This document shows, piece after piece, positions 16,154 through 23,495 of a DNA stretch of 62,859 nt (its first letter is position 1; each line of letters starts with the position of its first letter). The notes under the pieces are model-generated. The model saw only the letters and a program-made list of their open reading frames with translations, did not search any database and was not told the DNA's origin. This DNA is from Thermoprotei archaeon. Lineage in GTDB: Archaea > Thermoproteota > Thermoprotei > QMSL01 > B3-G16. A program made the position numbers and the translations under genes. The stretch spans positions 1-62,859 of the forward strand of contig JAGGXX010000041.1 of the NCBI GenBank assembly GCA_021162845.1, written 5' to 3'.

Positions 16154-17893
16154 GTGGACATCACGCGGTACTATGGAAAAGTCTTTGCCCTCCCTACAGT
16201 AAGGAAACTCCTGCTCGTGTTATGCCTTGAGATAACAGTATTGATGTTAGGAGAATACGTCATACATGGATTACAAACAGCTGTACTGATGTTTAAGGTG
16301 CTCATGCTGGTTGTACCGATATTTTCAGGGTTCGCCTTCTTGGCCCTCCATAGAGGTGAAAGGATATTCACGCTAGCCAGGTGCATCTTTCTTTCGCTAC
16401 TCACTACGGGAAGCACGGGGATCATAGATCTCGTAGCTCGGAAAAAATTCACTATATACCCTTTAATGCCCTCAATATACCTAAGCGCGCTAACTTCACA
16501 GCTAATTACAGGAGGGATTGGAGGATGGGATTTGATGGTAGCCATAATGCAGACGCCTATCGTTTCCCTATTGTCGATAATCCTGTTTAACGAACCGCTT
16601 GATATGGGAGCTTTATTACTTAGTATATCATTACCGCTTATGGCATCGTTAGTATGTATGAAATCATTAGAGCTAATAGGCAAGGATGAGCTGAACGGAA
16701 TGAGCTTACTAAAGCTAAGCGGTGCCTTTGCTAAGATGTGGCTTAGTAACTATAAGGAAGAACTGGAAAGAGTGTTAGAACAATTATCTACGATGAGGGA
16801 AGTCGAGGTACACTACCTTAAGTTAATGACAGACGATGGAAGGTTAGCGGGATTAATGATAGTACCTGAGATTCATTATGGTCCTTTTAGGGACCTTGGC
16901 AGTAGTGAGATGCCAGCCTTATTGGTTAGAACCTTAAGAAAGGAATTAAGTTGCCAGGGAATAATGGTGCTTCATGGTGCTGTAACGCACAAGGAAGACC
17001 TGGCTTCAAGTCATGAAACGATGAAAGTCATTAAGGAGGTAACGAAGGAGTTATTAAATCGTGAGGAGAGCGTAAGTAAGGAATTCATAGGACCTGTAAT
17101 AAGCGAAGGCGAGAAGTTTCAAGTTATTGGTATGGTTCTTGGAAAGACCTTACTCGTTTTCGTTACCCCTAGGAGAGGGGGTATAGAGGACATACCCCTT
17201 ACGTACTGGGAGTATCTTAAGGCTAAGGCTCGTGGAATGGGATTCAGCGATGCCATATTGGTTGATGAGCACAATTCCATAGTAGATGGAGAGGTGATGA
17301 GCTTTGATGAGTTAAAGAAGCTAATAGACGACATAGTGGAACAAATAAAGCATGGCACAAGGGAAGGAATTGAAGCAGCTATCGTTAATAAGAGGAGCGG
17401 AATAGAAAAAGAACTAGGGGTAGGGGAAGGAGGAATTAGCGTTCTCTATGTCAGAGGATTAAAGAGCAGGAATGACATGACTATAATAGTAATAGATGGA
17501 AATAACATGATTAGAGGTTTCCGCGATAAAGTTGTGAGAAGAATAAAAGAGGTTCTTAACGTGAGAAGCGTAGAGGTTCTCACCACGGATACGCATTCGG
17601 TAAGCGGTCTTAAACCCGGCGGGAGGGGATATCTGGCTATAGGAGAACATGAAAAACACGAGGAACTCTTAAAGGTAATAGAGGAAGCGTGTATTGAAGC
17701 CAGGAGAAAAGCCAGGAGGGTCAACATCAGGAGTGGAAGGATTAAATTGGAGAGGGTGATGATGTACGGCGATGCACTGAGCTCAATATACAAGGTCATC
17801 GAGGAGGGATATAATAGATTTGTTAGACTAACATTTCCCCTATCGACACTATGTATGATGTTAATTGCTATGTTGTTCTCTTGCCTGACCTAA
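16154..17893 (+). CDS. DUF2070 family membrane protein
   Basis: 579 aa. The N-terminal 200 residues hold about seven membrane segments. A large soluble domain follows with the family signature EIHYGPFRDLGSSEMPALL near residue 235 and LHGAVTHKEDLASS near 273; a last hydrophobic helix closes the C-terminus (LTFPLSTLCMMLIAMLFSCL). GTG 16154 follows AGAGGGTGAC by three bases, a strong ribosome-binding site, so it was preferred to GTG 16085, which would overlap the divergent ZPR1 start. DUF2070 is archaeal only; its conserved His/Asp residues suggest an enzyme, but the reaction is unknown. Confidence 0.87.
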   Translation: MDITRYYGKVFALPTVRKLLLVLCLEITVLMLGEYVIHGLQTAVLMFKVLMLVVPIFSGFAFLALHRGERIFTLARCIFLSLLTTGSTGIIDLVARKKFTIYPLMPSIYLSALTSQLITGGIGGWDLMVAIMQTPIVSLLSIILFNEPLDMGALLLSISLPLMASLVCMKSLELIGKDELNGMSLLKLSGAFAKMWLSNYKEELERVLEQLSTMREVEVHYLKLMTDDGRLAGLMIVPEIHYGPFRDLGSSEMPALLVRTLRKELSCQGIMVLHGAVTHKEDLASSHETMKVIKEVTKELLNREESVSKEFIGPVISEGEKFQVIGMVLGKTLLVFVTPRRGGIEDIPLTYWEYLKAKARGMGFSDAILVDEHNSIVDGEVMSFDELKKLIDDIVEQIKHGTREGIEAAIVNKRSGIEKELGVGEGGISVLYVRGLKSRNDMTIIVIDGNNMIRGFRDKVVRRIKEVLNVRSVEVLTTDTHSVSGLKPGGRGYLAIGEHEKHEELLKVIEEACIEARRKARRVNIRSGRIKLERVMMYGDALSSIYKVIEEGYNRFVRLTFPLSTLCMMLIAMLFSCLT

Positions 17894-17975
17894 TATCATA
17901 TTAAAAGAGCCTACGTAGAGTTAAAATAACCCAGAGTAATACGGAAGGTATAGTACATTAAGGGTTGATAACAAT

Positions 17976-18554
17976 ATGTCTGCCCTCCCGACACCCGAGG
18001 ATATCAGAAGAATGAGAATCCGGATGAAGCTTACACAAAAAGAGCTTGCGGAAAGGGCAGGCGTTAGTCAATCCCTTATAGCTAGAATAGAAAAAGGGAC
18101 TGTGGATCCTCGGCTCTCAACACTCAGAAAAATCCTCAAAGCGTTGGAGGACGCCGCTAGGGATGGCGTAAGGGCTAGGGATGTAATGCATATGCCTGTC
18201 ATAACGATCGGGGCAGAGGAACCAGTGGGTAGGGCAGCGGAGCTTATGTGGAAGTACGGAATATCCCAGATACCGGTAATCGAGAAGGGGAAGATAATAG
18301 GCACCATATATGAAGATAGTATAGTTAGGGCTGTTCTATCTTATCCAGATGGAAAGGTCGCATCGTGGCCTGTAAGCAAAATCATGAACGAGGCACTCCC
18401 TGTGGTATCGCCAGATGAGGATTTAACAGCGATTATGAGAATATTAATGAGAGAACCAGCGGTACTGGTGATGAGGAGGGGGAGATTAATAGGCATAATT
18501 ACGAAGAGCGATATCATAGCCCATAAAGTGATTCACAAAAAGGTTAAGCAGTAG
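17976..18554 (+). CDS. HTH-CBS transcriptional regulator
   Basis: 192 aa: an XRE-type helix-turn-helix (about residues 8-57, with LTQKELAERAGVSQSLIARI) joined to two CBS domains (about 65-125 and 128-185) that usually sense adenine nucleotides or SAM. Family members are common in archaea as ligand-responsive repressors or activators. A TATA-like TTAAAATA at 17921 fits the start. It converges with the next gene and the 3' ends overlap by 11 bases. Confidence 0.88.
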   Translation: MSALPTPEDIRRMRIRMKLTQKELAERAGVSQSLIARIEKGTVDPRLSTLRKILKALEDAARDGVRARDVMHMPVITIGAEEPVGRAAELMWKYGISQIPVIEKGKIIGTIYEDSIVRAVLSYPDGKVASWPVSKIMNEALPVVSPDEDLTAIMRILMREPAVLVMRRGRLIGIITKSDIIAHKVIHKKVKQ

Positions 18555-18954
18555 CGCGTATCTTAGAGAGATTAAGCCGATAACGGCGAAGAGCTCTAGA
18601 GCCACCTCGTTCTAAGTAACCAGACGTGAAGAGACGGTGAAGATATGTAGAGACTGTGCTCAATTTAGCCTGGACGCCATATTCTTTAACTAATACAGAA
18701 CGGAGTTCTTTACTCGTGAACCATCTACCCTCTCCGAATCGCTCCACGATCGCATCCCAGATTATCTCCTTTAAGGAGACCTTAGCGGTATTAGATGGTT
18801 CTTCCATCATAGCGGAGGATAGCTCACGACCACTTAGGATCCTTAAGAGCTCCACTATCTGAACTAACTTCCTCTCATCCAGTATATCACCCTCTAAAGA
18901 GACGCATATGCGTTCCCCACTTGAGAGCCTATCCTCAATGCGAATCTTGACCAA
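18544..18954 (-). CDS. Winged-helix protein (136 aa)
   Basis: The C-terminal half (about 75-125: WFTSKELRSVLVKEYGV, LSTVSTYLHRLFTSGYLERG) is a winged-helix DNA-binding domain. The N-terminal part is a small alpha/beta region without recognised relatives. TTG 18954 follows GGTG by seven bases; the frame is open to 18969. One copy of the ACGCATATGCGT palindrome lies inside the coding sequence at 18902-18913. Target genes are unknown. Confidence 0.68.
   Translation of the reverse strand: MVKIRIEDRLSSGERICVSLEGDILDERKLVQIVELLRILSGRELSSAMMEEPSNTAKVSLKEIIWDAIVERFGEGRWFTSKELRSVLVKEYGVQAKLSTVSTYLHRLFTSGYLERGGSRALRRYRLNLSKIRATA
18902..18913. repeat. CATATG-centred palindrome, copy 1
   Basis: ACGCATATGCGT (context GACGCATATGCGTT) is a 12-bp perfect palindrome inside the winged-helix gene. 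The same core recurs at 20133, 21128 and 52834. Confidence 0.7.
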
Positions 18955-19125
18955 GCGAATACACCACAATCTACTTGTGAACAGTCACTAATATAGAGAT
19001 CAGTTAAAATAAAAGGAGCAAATATCGTTTAAAATAAGCTAAGAAGCAATCTAAGCACTCTGTTTTTGGAAATAAGCGCAATTCACAGCTAAAATCGAGT
19101 TCTAGTCTATGAAGCAAGGGGAGAA

Positions 19126-19263
19126 TTGAGCTCCACAGGAAATGAAGGGGTCCCCTGGAATTCACAGGGTGTAGATGACATAGAGGAGGGAAGTGAAAAA
19201 ACGCCTAAGAGAAGGGAAGTCTACAATCGCAACATTAAAAGACCGATTTTGAAGATATGTTAG
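19126..19263 (+). CDS. Possible small protein (45 aa)
   Basis: A TTG start preceded by AAGGGGAGA opens a frame beginning MSSTGNEGVPW and ending in a basic tail (KTPKRREVYNRNIKRPILK). The left copy of the 20-bp repeat encodes its STGNEGV stretch. The codon pattern and RBS are reasonable, but there is no recognised domain, so this is tentative. Confidence 0.25.
   Translation: MSSTGNEGVPWNSQGVDDIEEGSEKTPKRREVYNRNIKRPILKIC
19132..19151 (+). repeat. 20-bp repeat, copy R1
   Basis: TCCACAGGAAATGAAGGGGT, plus orientation, left end of the putative element. Confidence 0.75.
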
Positions 19264-19384
19264 TGAACGTCATGAATTTCATGATGGGATATGAAGGGAA
19301 GCTTAAAGAATGAGAACCTAAGTGAAGGTAACTGAAACCAGTGGGTATTCGAAGCTAGGGGAGAGCCAGAACGGGGTGATATAG

Positions 19385-19498
19385 GTGGCCAGGTGTCCCA
19401 GATGCGGTGTTAAAGTACCTAAGATCAGAATTAAAAGAGGGAAAAGGATCATAATAAGGTATAGCAAATGCCCTAAATGCGGAGTCACGGTACTCTAG
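19385..19498 (+). CDS. Zinc-ribbon micro-protein (37 aa)
   Basis: A GTG start follows GGGGTGAT. The protein is just two CxxC knuckles, CPRCG at residues 4-8 and CPKCG at 29-33, separated by a strongly basic strand (KIRIKRGKRIIIRY), giving a minimal zinc ribbon likely to bind nucleic acid. It ends three bases before the stop of the convergent Cas2-like gene. Both lie between the 20-bp inverted repeats. Confidence 0.55.
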   Translation: MARCPRCGVKVPKIRIKRGKRIIIRYSKCPKCGVTVL

Positions 19499-19501
19499 CG
19501 C

Positions 19502-19795
19502 TCAAGACTCTATAAGAGAAGACACTTCATAAATACGCACCCTAGCCCCATAGATTCTAGCAAGTTCGGCAACGGCCAAAGCAGTATTCTTTTTCCTACA
19601 TTCAAAGACGCTTTTTTGAACGAGGAAACCGTCATTCAGAGAATCCCTTATGCGCTCTAAGTTCCTGTAAAAACTTCTGGATATACTATGTGAGCCAGAA
19701 GTTGAGAAATCATAGACCACTATGTAAGACGAATTACCCGGGGAAGAGCAGTTAAATTTCTCAATCAAGTGATAAGCTATAGGACGCCGTCCCAT
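19502..19795 (-). CDS. Cas2/VapD-like ferredoxin-fold protein (97 aa)
   Basis: The pattern YIVVYDFS at about residues 24-31, then a long helix (SRSFYRNLERIRDSL), a strand GFLVQKSVFEC, a helix (ALAVAELARIYGA) and a last strand VRIYEV is the beta-alpha-beta-beta-alpha-beta order of Cas2 and VapD, with the conserved first-strand aspartate. No CRISPR array or cas1 is present. ATG 19795 has GGTG ten bases upstream. It might be a nuclease or toxin-like protein; the fold is inferred and the function unknown. Confidence 0.55.
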   Translation of the reverse strand: MGRRPIAYHLIEKFNCSSPGNSSYIVVYDFSTSGSHSISRSFYRNLERIRDSLNDGFLVQKSVFECRKKNTALAVAELARIYGARVRIYEVSSLIES

Positions 19796-19896
19796 GAAGA
19801 GCACCTGAGGAAGGAGGGAAGTAAGAGGGCAATAAAGGTATCAAACAAAATAAAAGGATCAATAGATAAAGGATCCCTATCAGGGACGAGCCCCAC

Positions 19897-19916
19897 ACCC
19901 CTTCATTTCCTGTGGA
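19897..19916 (-). repeat. 20-bp repeat, copy R2 (inverted)
   Basis: Exact reverse complement of R1; both copies point outward with TCCACAGG. The preceding TT on the repeat strand is shared with R3. Confidence 0.75.
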
Positions 19917-20069
19917 AAGAAAAATCAATAATTGATGATGATATAAAGGAATGAAAAATACCCCATTTCTATTTACCTTAGAGGGATATATTAAGAAATA
20001 TGTCGTAATCTATTAACGCTTAACTCTACAATCTTTGATATACTCCTTAAATATCCTAATTGTTTGCTT

Positions 20070-20089
20070 TCCACAGGAAAATGAGGGGT
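20070..20089 (+). repeat. 20-bp repeat, copy R3 (imperfect)
   Basis: TCCACAGGAAAATGAGGGGT differs from R1 by one inserted and one deleted A. It shares the leading CTTTCCACAGG with R2 and forms with it an imperfect inverted pair about 150 bases apart. Confidence 0.65.
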
Positions 20090-20132
20090 CGGCCCCTCAA
20101 CCTATATCATACTCAGGTATCATTACTTTTTC

Positions 20133-20148
20133 TGACGCATATGCGTCA
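20133..20148. repeat. CATATG-centred palindrome at ogg start
   Basis: TGACGCATATGCGTCA, a perfect 16-bp palindrome whose central ATG (20141-20143) is the inferred start codon of the glycosylase gene. Confidence 0.8.
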
Positions 20149-21130
20149 GTTAACCTTTGAACCTACACTTCCATATGACCTATCCCTAACTCTCACGCCT
20201 AGCTTCATCTCTTCCCTCTTCATACATAAAAGCGGTACATGGGTAAAGGTTAGGGGCGTATTGGACGGCCTCGTTGTATGGCAAGAGGATGGCAGTATCT
20301 TCTGTAAGTATTCCATGAAATTAGACGAGAGGTACGTTAAACGATTACTAGGTATTCATATGCCGCCTTTCGAATGTCGCATTAACTTCCATGACCAGAG
20401 GTTAAATGATATGTTACGAGAATTAGCATCCGTTTATCCCGGTCTTCGTATTCCATCCTCTCCCCTTGATTTCTCATGGATCTTTACAGCCGTAGTACTC
20501 TCCAGAAGGGCAGATTATGAAAAGCTTGTCCTAAGGTGGTGCACCAGTATAGCGCGTATTACGGGGAATAATCCATGGCTTCTCCTCAATTTATCACGTA
20601 ATCTTATACTTTCTCGTATAGGTTCTAGTTATCAGATCCTTAACTTACTAGATTCCCTTAGCTCCCTTAGACTAATCTTAATAGAGGAGCTAGGTCTCTC
20701 ATCAGATGATCCCGATGAACTATACGTGGCATCCCAGAAATTATCCGAGTGCGATCCCTGGAGGTTACGGCATTTGCTCTTAAGGTGTAAATATGTGGGT
20801 CCCAAGGTAGCCGACGCAGTGATTCTAACCGTAACTGGTCTATCTTCTTTTGCACCAGTAGATGTACATTTAGTCAGGGTAAGCCGACGATTAAAGGTTT
20901 TAGGTCCAGATGCGAGTATGATGCCTAGGAAAGAGCTCTGTCTGTCCTTTACGTGTCATTCCTGTCCTTCCCGCGGGGAATGCATAAGAGGCTATTTAAT
21001 GCGGAAACTAGGTGATCTCTTCGGATGGTATCAAACGCTTACATACTTGCATGGACATCTCATCTGTAAGTCTCTTCGTCCATATTGTCGTATATGCCCC
21101 CTTAAGGCGCTATGTCCTGAAAATAAGTGA
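20141..21130 (+). CDS. Ogg1-like DNA glycosylase with Fe-S motif
   Basis: HhH-GPD base-excision repair enzyme, 329 aa. The N-terminal domain (LPYDLSLTLTP) resembles the OGG1/AlkA beta domain. The helix-hairpin-helix reads KYVGPKVADAV with the candidate Schiff-base lysine at 222, and the catalytic aspartate lies in APVDVH (241), both as in 8-oxoguanine glycosylase/lyases. The C-terminus adds C309-x6-C316-x2-C319-x5-C325, the 4Fe-4S loop known from EndoIII/MutY, plus a second cysteine group (CLSFTCHSCPSRGEC near 267). It begins and ends in copies of the same palindrome; no clear ribosome-binding site precedes ATG 20141. Confidence 0.8.
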   Translation: MRQLTFEPTLPYDLSLTLTPSFISSLFIHKSGTWVKVRGVLDGLVVWQEDGSIFCKYSMKLDERYVKRLLGIHMPPFECRINFHDQRLNDMLRELASVYPGLRIPSSPLDFSWIFTAVVLSRRADYEKLVLRWCTSIARITGNNPWLLLNLSRNLILSRIGSSYQILNLLDSLSSLRLILIEELGLSSDDPDELYVASQKLSECDPWRLRHLLLRCKYVGPKVADAVILTVTGLSSFAPVDVHLVRVSRRLKVLGPDASMMPRKELCLSFTCHSCPSRGECIRGYLMRKLGDLFGWYQTLTYLHGHLICKSLRPYCRICPLKALCPENK

Positions 21131-21143
21131 CGCATATGCGTCA
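21128..21143. repeat. CATATG-centred palindrome at convergent stops
   Basis: TGACGCATATGCGTCA (18-bp palindrome with flanking G/C) supplies both stop codons: TGA 21128-21130 for the glycosylase and TGA 21143-21141 for the opposing gene. Confidence 0.8.
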
Positions 21144-22046
21144 CTTGCCGTGAAGTAGTAGGAGTTCCTCGCATAATCTTTGACAGGCTTTAAAGACGTT
21201 TACTTTTAACAAGAAATCATGCACTCTATCACTAAGATATTCTATTTGCTTCGTCTTGACCAGCTCGTCTAACATGTGCCTTATAAGAACTTGATGTAAG
21301 GTAATCCTGAGTATCTCTCGTGGACCTTTAAAACGTGATGATACTTCCCTCAAGAAAGCATATCTGTCCTTAAAGAAGTCCTGTACGTCTCTCCTTCTCC
21401 AAAGCTCACCTGCCACATCTTCTATAGTCGAGATGAATGCTGGTTTTATTATCCACGATCTCCTTATGACTCCTCTTCTCTCTAGGACTAATCTGTATAT
21501 GTTCTCCCTAAGCTCCTCCACTCTGGCATTCACTGTGCTCATGACTTTGTTAGGCTGCGTATAACATACCCACCCCTCAGATGTTAGTACGACAATGATG
21601 CCCTCTGAGATGCGGACGCCACATGCCCTCTCCGCCCTTCTTAGTATCTCCTCTAAGCATTTCTCCATTCTTACTTTAGCCTTTATTAGCGAGCCTAGTT
21701 TGTGATGATACCATTCCTCATACATCTCCCGGTGTAGCTCCCCTATTATTCCCACTAGTCTACCGCATAGCTTACGTATTTCTTTAAGTGAGAGGAACTT
21801 TGCTGTCAGATCCCATCTCATGTAATATCTCATGAAGGCTCTTAAGGACCTATTCCTAAACGTGATCCTACTGGCCTCCTTTAAGAAGTGCGTGAGCTCA
21901 TCTAGATTTCCTATGCTGCTGTATGTAGCCATCGTTGATATCGTCTTGGCCAATGCAGTATTGGGTGCATACTCCCTTAATGCATGCGACAGGAGCTCAT
22001 GAGGGTAGCTGGCTCTAACCCTAATCCTTCTCACATGACTAGTCAT
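21141..22046 (-). CDS. Hypothetical protein (301 aa)
   Basis: No family recognised. The protein is basic and mostly helical; it has KVRMEKCLEEILRRAERACGV near 125-145 and a beta segment (ISEGIIVVLTSEGWVCY) that might be a nucleotide-binding or nuclease core, but no catalytic motif is obvious. ATG 22046 was chosen because the sRNA at 22050-22106 ends immediately before it; GTG 22058 is an alternative. It is convergent with the Ogg1-like gene, sharing the palindrome at both stops. Confidence 0.65.
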   Translation of the reverse strand: MTSHVRRIRVRASYPHELLSHALREYAPNTALAKTISTMATYSSIGNLDELTHFLKEASRITFRNRSLRAFMRYYMRWDLTAKFLSLKEIRKLCGRLVGIIGELHREMYEEWYHHKLGSLIKAKVRMEKCLEEILRRAERACGVRISEGIIVVLTSEGWVCYTQPNKVMSTVNARVEELRENIYRLVLERRGVIRRSWIIKPAFISTIEDVAGELWRRRDVQDFFKDRYAFLREVSSRFKGPREILRITLHQVLIRHMLDELVKTKQIEYLSDRVHDFLLKVNVFKACQRLCEELLLLHGK

Positions 22047-22049
22047 AGA

Positions 22050-22106
22050 GGCTCGCACTAATGCCTTTTCATCATATACTCAGAGTAACTCTGATAGCTC
22101 ATCGCC
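22050..22106 (-). ncRNA. Variant box C/D sRNA A
   Basis: 57 nt on the minus strand. It starts GGCGATGAGC and ends GCGAGCC, which fold into a kink-turn: stem GGC/GCC, 3-nt bulge GAU, tandem G-A pairs, then GC/GC. Inside are a canonical D' box CTGA, 4-nt spacer and C' box ATGATGA. Guides of about 12 nt read ATCAGAGTTACT (before D') and AAAGGCATTAGT (after C'). The same outer sequences recur in the sRNA at 53755-53810. Targets were not identified. Confidence 0.65.
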
Positions 22107-22131
22107 TTCCTTGCATTAAGGTATGAAAGAG

Positions 22132-22156
22132 GACTTATATCTCTTCCCTATAAGTC
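22132..22156. promoter_or_regulatory. Inverted TATA-like repeat
   Basis: GACTTATA (22132-22139) and TATAAGTC (22149-22156) are inverted around nine bases, upstream of both the minus-strand gene/sRNA and the MetE-type gene. Each arm contains a TATA-like core, so it may be a divergent promoter or an operator. Confidence 0.3.
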
Positions 22157-22221
22157 ATCTCCCCGAGCAAGCATCAAACGATATAAAAATGCCGTGAGCT
22201 TACTAAGATGAGGTTAATATC

Positions 22222-23208
22222 ATGTACACTACCTACGTTGGTAGCTTCCCTCTCGACTACAATAGGGAGAATATCGAACGGATAATGCGGGACGTGAGCG
22301 CGATATCAATAGATTATCCGTGCTATCCTCAATTGATGGATTTCGTAGCCCAGTTCCTGGAGCCCTTAGTAAAGGCTAATATACTCGTGAAGAGGCCCTG
22401 GGGATACTTGCTTATAAGCGAGGTGAAGGTTAGCATTGATGTGTCTGATGCTGAGAGACAGGCGTTAATCGCAGTCGATTACGTAAAGGCCTCTGGCCTG
22501 AGCAAGTACTTTAAGGGTCTTAGGGCATGTGTAACAGGCCCCTTCACTTTAGCCAGCAGGATATATCTTAAGGAGCCCCCTTCTCCTTCTAATACCCTCC
22601 TAGCTCAGCTAGAATACCTGGAGCCACTTGTCAATTACCTAAGGCGCATAATAAGGGACTTCCTGGACATGGGTTATAAGTACATAAACGTAGATGATCC
22701 CTATCTCAGCGTGATGGTAGGTGCTAGGGCCATATTACACGGTTGTTCCCCTGATGATATTATGGATCTTCTGGATAAGTTAGCTAGGTCCATACCGTCT
22801 ATCTCCGGGATCCATGTTTGTGGCCGTATTTCGCCTCATTTAGCGGAGCTCCTAGTGCAGAGCTACTTCTCAATTCTAGATCACGAGTTCGTCGACTCCC
22901 CTGCTAACTTCAACTCCTATACACGCGATATGCTCGAAGATTACGATAAGTTCCTAGGAGTGGGCGTAGTCTCCAGTAAATTCGCCGCCGTAGAAGATCT
23001 ATCTAAGGCGATAAGCATCTTAGAGCGAGCTATTAGGCGATATGGCCTTGAAAGGGTACGCATGGTGAAGCCCGATTGTGGCTTCCGTGGCCTTAGGGGA
23101 GCTCAAAGGACTGTAGAGCTCGCCTACTCAATAGCATTAAGGAAACTGAAGGTAGTTAAGGAAGCTCGCGATATCATTGCCTCGAAATACGGCTTAGAGG
23201 TCGGGTGA
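22222..23208 (+). CDS. MetE-type methionine synthase core protein
   Basis: 328 aa, the length of archaeal cobalamin-independent methionine synthase homologues that have only the C-terminal catalytic barrel. It begins TTYVGSFP. Zinc ligands are visible: GIHVCGR (His-x-Cys near 195), a glutamate in DHEFVDSPANF, and PDCGFRGL near 285. It likely transfers a methyl group to homocysteine from a non-folate donor. Homocysteine would come from the SAH hydrolase encoded at 43867. TATA-like ATATAAAAATG lies near 22181. Confidence 0.8.
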   Translation: MYTTYVGSFPLDYNRENIERIMRDVSAISIDYPCYPQLMDFVAQFLEPLVKANILVKRPWGYLLISEVKVSIDVSDAERQALIAVDYVKASGLSKYFKGLRACVTGPFTLASRIYLKEPPSPSNTLLAQLEYLEPLVNYLRRIIRDFLDMGYKYINVDDPYLSVMVGARAILHGCSPDDIMDLLDKLARSIPSISGIHVCGRISPHLAELLVQSYFSILDHEFVDSPANFNSYTRDMLEDYDKFLGVGVVSSKFAAVEDLSKAISILERAIRRYGLERVRMVKPDCGFRGLRGAQRTVELAYSIALRKLKVVKEARDIIASKYGLEVG

Positions 23209-23257
23209 AGCCAGTGAGAAAAATTAATTAATGCGTAAGCTAACTTATTCCCAACAG

Positions 23258-23386
23258 GCCCCGGCTGAAGGTGCGCGGGGAGCCACTGGGCTACATTTCG
23301 CCTGGCTCTAACCGGTCGTCTAGCCCGGTTAAGGATAGCGGCCTCTCGAGCCGCAGACCCGGGTTCAAATCCCGGCCGGGGCACCA
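23258..23386 (+). tRNA. tRNA-Glu (CTC) with acceptor-stem intron
   Basis: The body from 23312 on is a full tRNA: anticodon arm GCGGC-CTCTCGA-GCCGC, T arm CCGGG-TTCAAAT-CCCGG, 3' acceptor CCGGGGC, A, CCA. The matching 5' acceptor GCCCCGG lies at 23258-23264, separated by about 51 nt of extra sequence between two CCGG copies (23261 and 23312), so the exact splice point is ambiguous. The insert contains its own hairpin GAGCCA/TGGCTC. A bulge-helix-bulge is possible for a cut between nt 4 and 5, with several wobble pairs. Confidence 0.85.
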
Positions 23387-23495
23387 TGACTAGCTCTAAT
23401 TAACCCCTTATCCCTCAGGACACTGAGGGTCCTGAATGGTGTATCCTAACCTGAAGCTCAAGAAGATATATCATCTTAACTGAAGTGATGCGCTT

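Larger units (their letters stand above)
19132..19916. mobile_element. Putative small element with 20-bp inverted ends
   Basis: The 785-bp segment is bounded by perfect 20-bp inverted repeats, TCCACAGGAAATGAAGGGGT at 19132-19151 and its reverse complement at 19897-19916. Inside are a 37-aa zinc-ribbon gene and a 97-aa Cas2-like gene; no transposase of known type is visible. I see no clear target-site duplication. The third, imperfect copy lies at 20070-20089, so an alternative unit is 19897-20089. Mobility is inferred only from the repeats. Confidence 0.4.

Noticed and set aside
19769-19954. 61-codon plus frame between the Cas2-like gene and R3
   Set aside because: No ribosome-binding site and low-complexity composition; it overlaps the start of the opposing gene.
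19132-20089. CRISPR array near a Cas2-like gene
   Set aside because: Only three copies, in mixed orientation and with unequal spacing; no cas1 or other cas genes.
23412-23429. CCCTCAG-GACA-CTGAGGG hairpin after tRNA-Glu as terminator
   Set aside because: No T-run follows, and archaeal termination does not need a hairpin; kept only as a chance inverted repeat.
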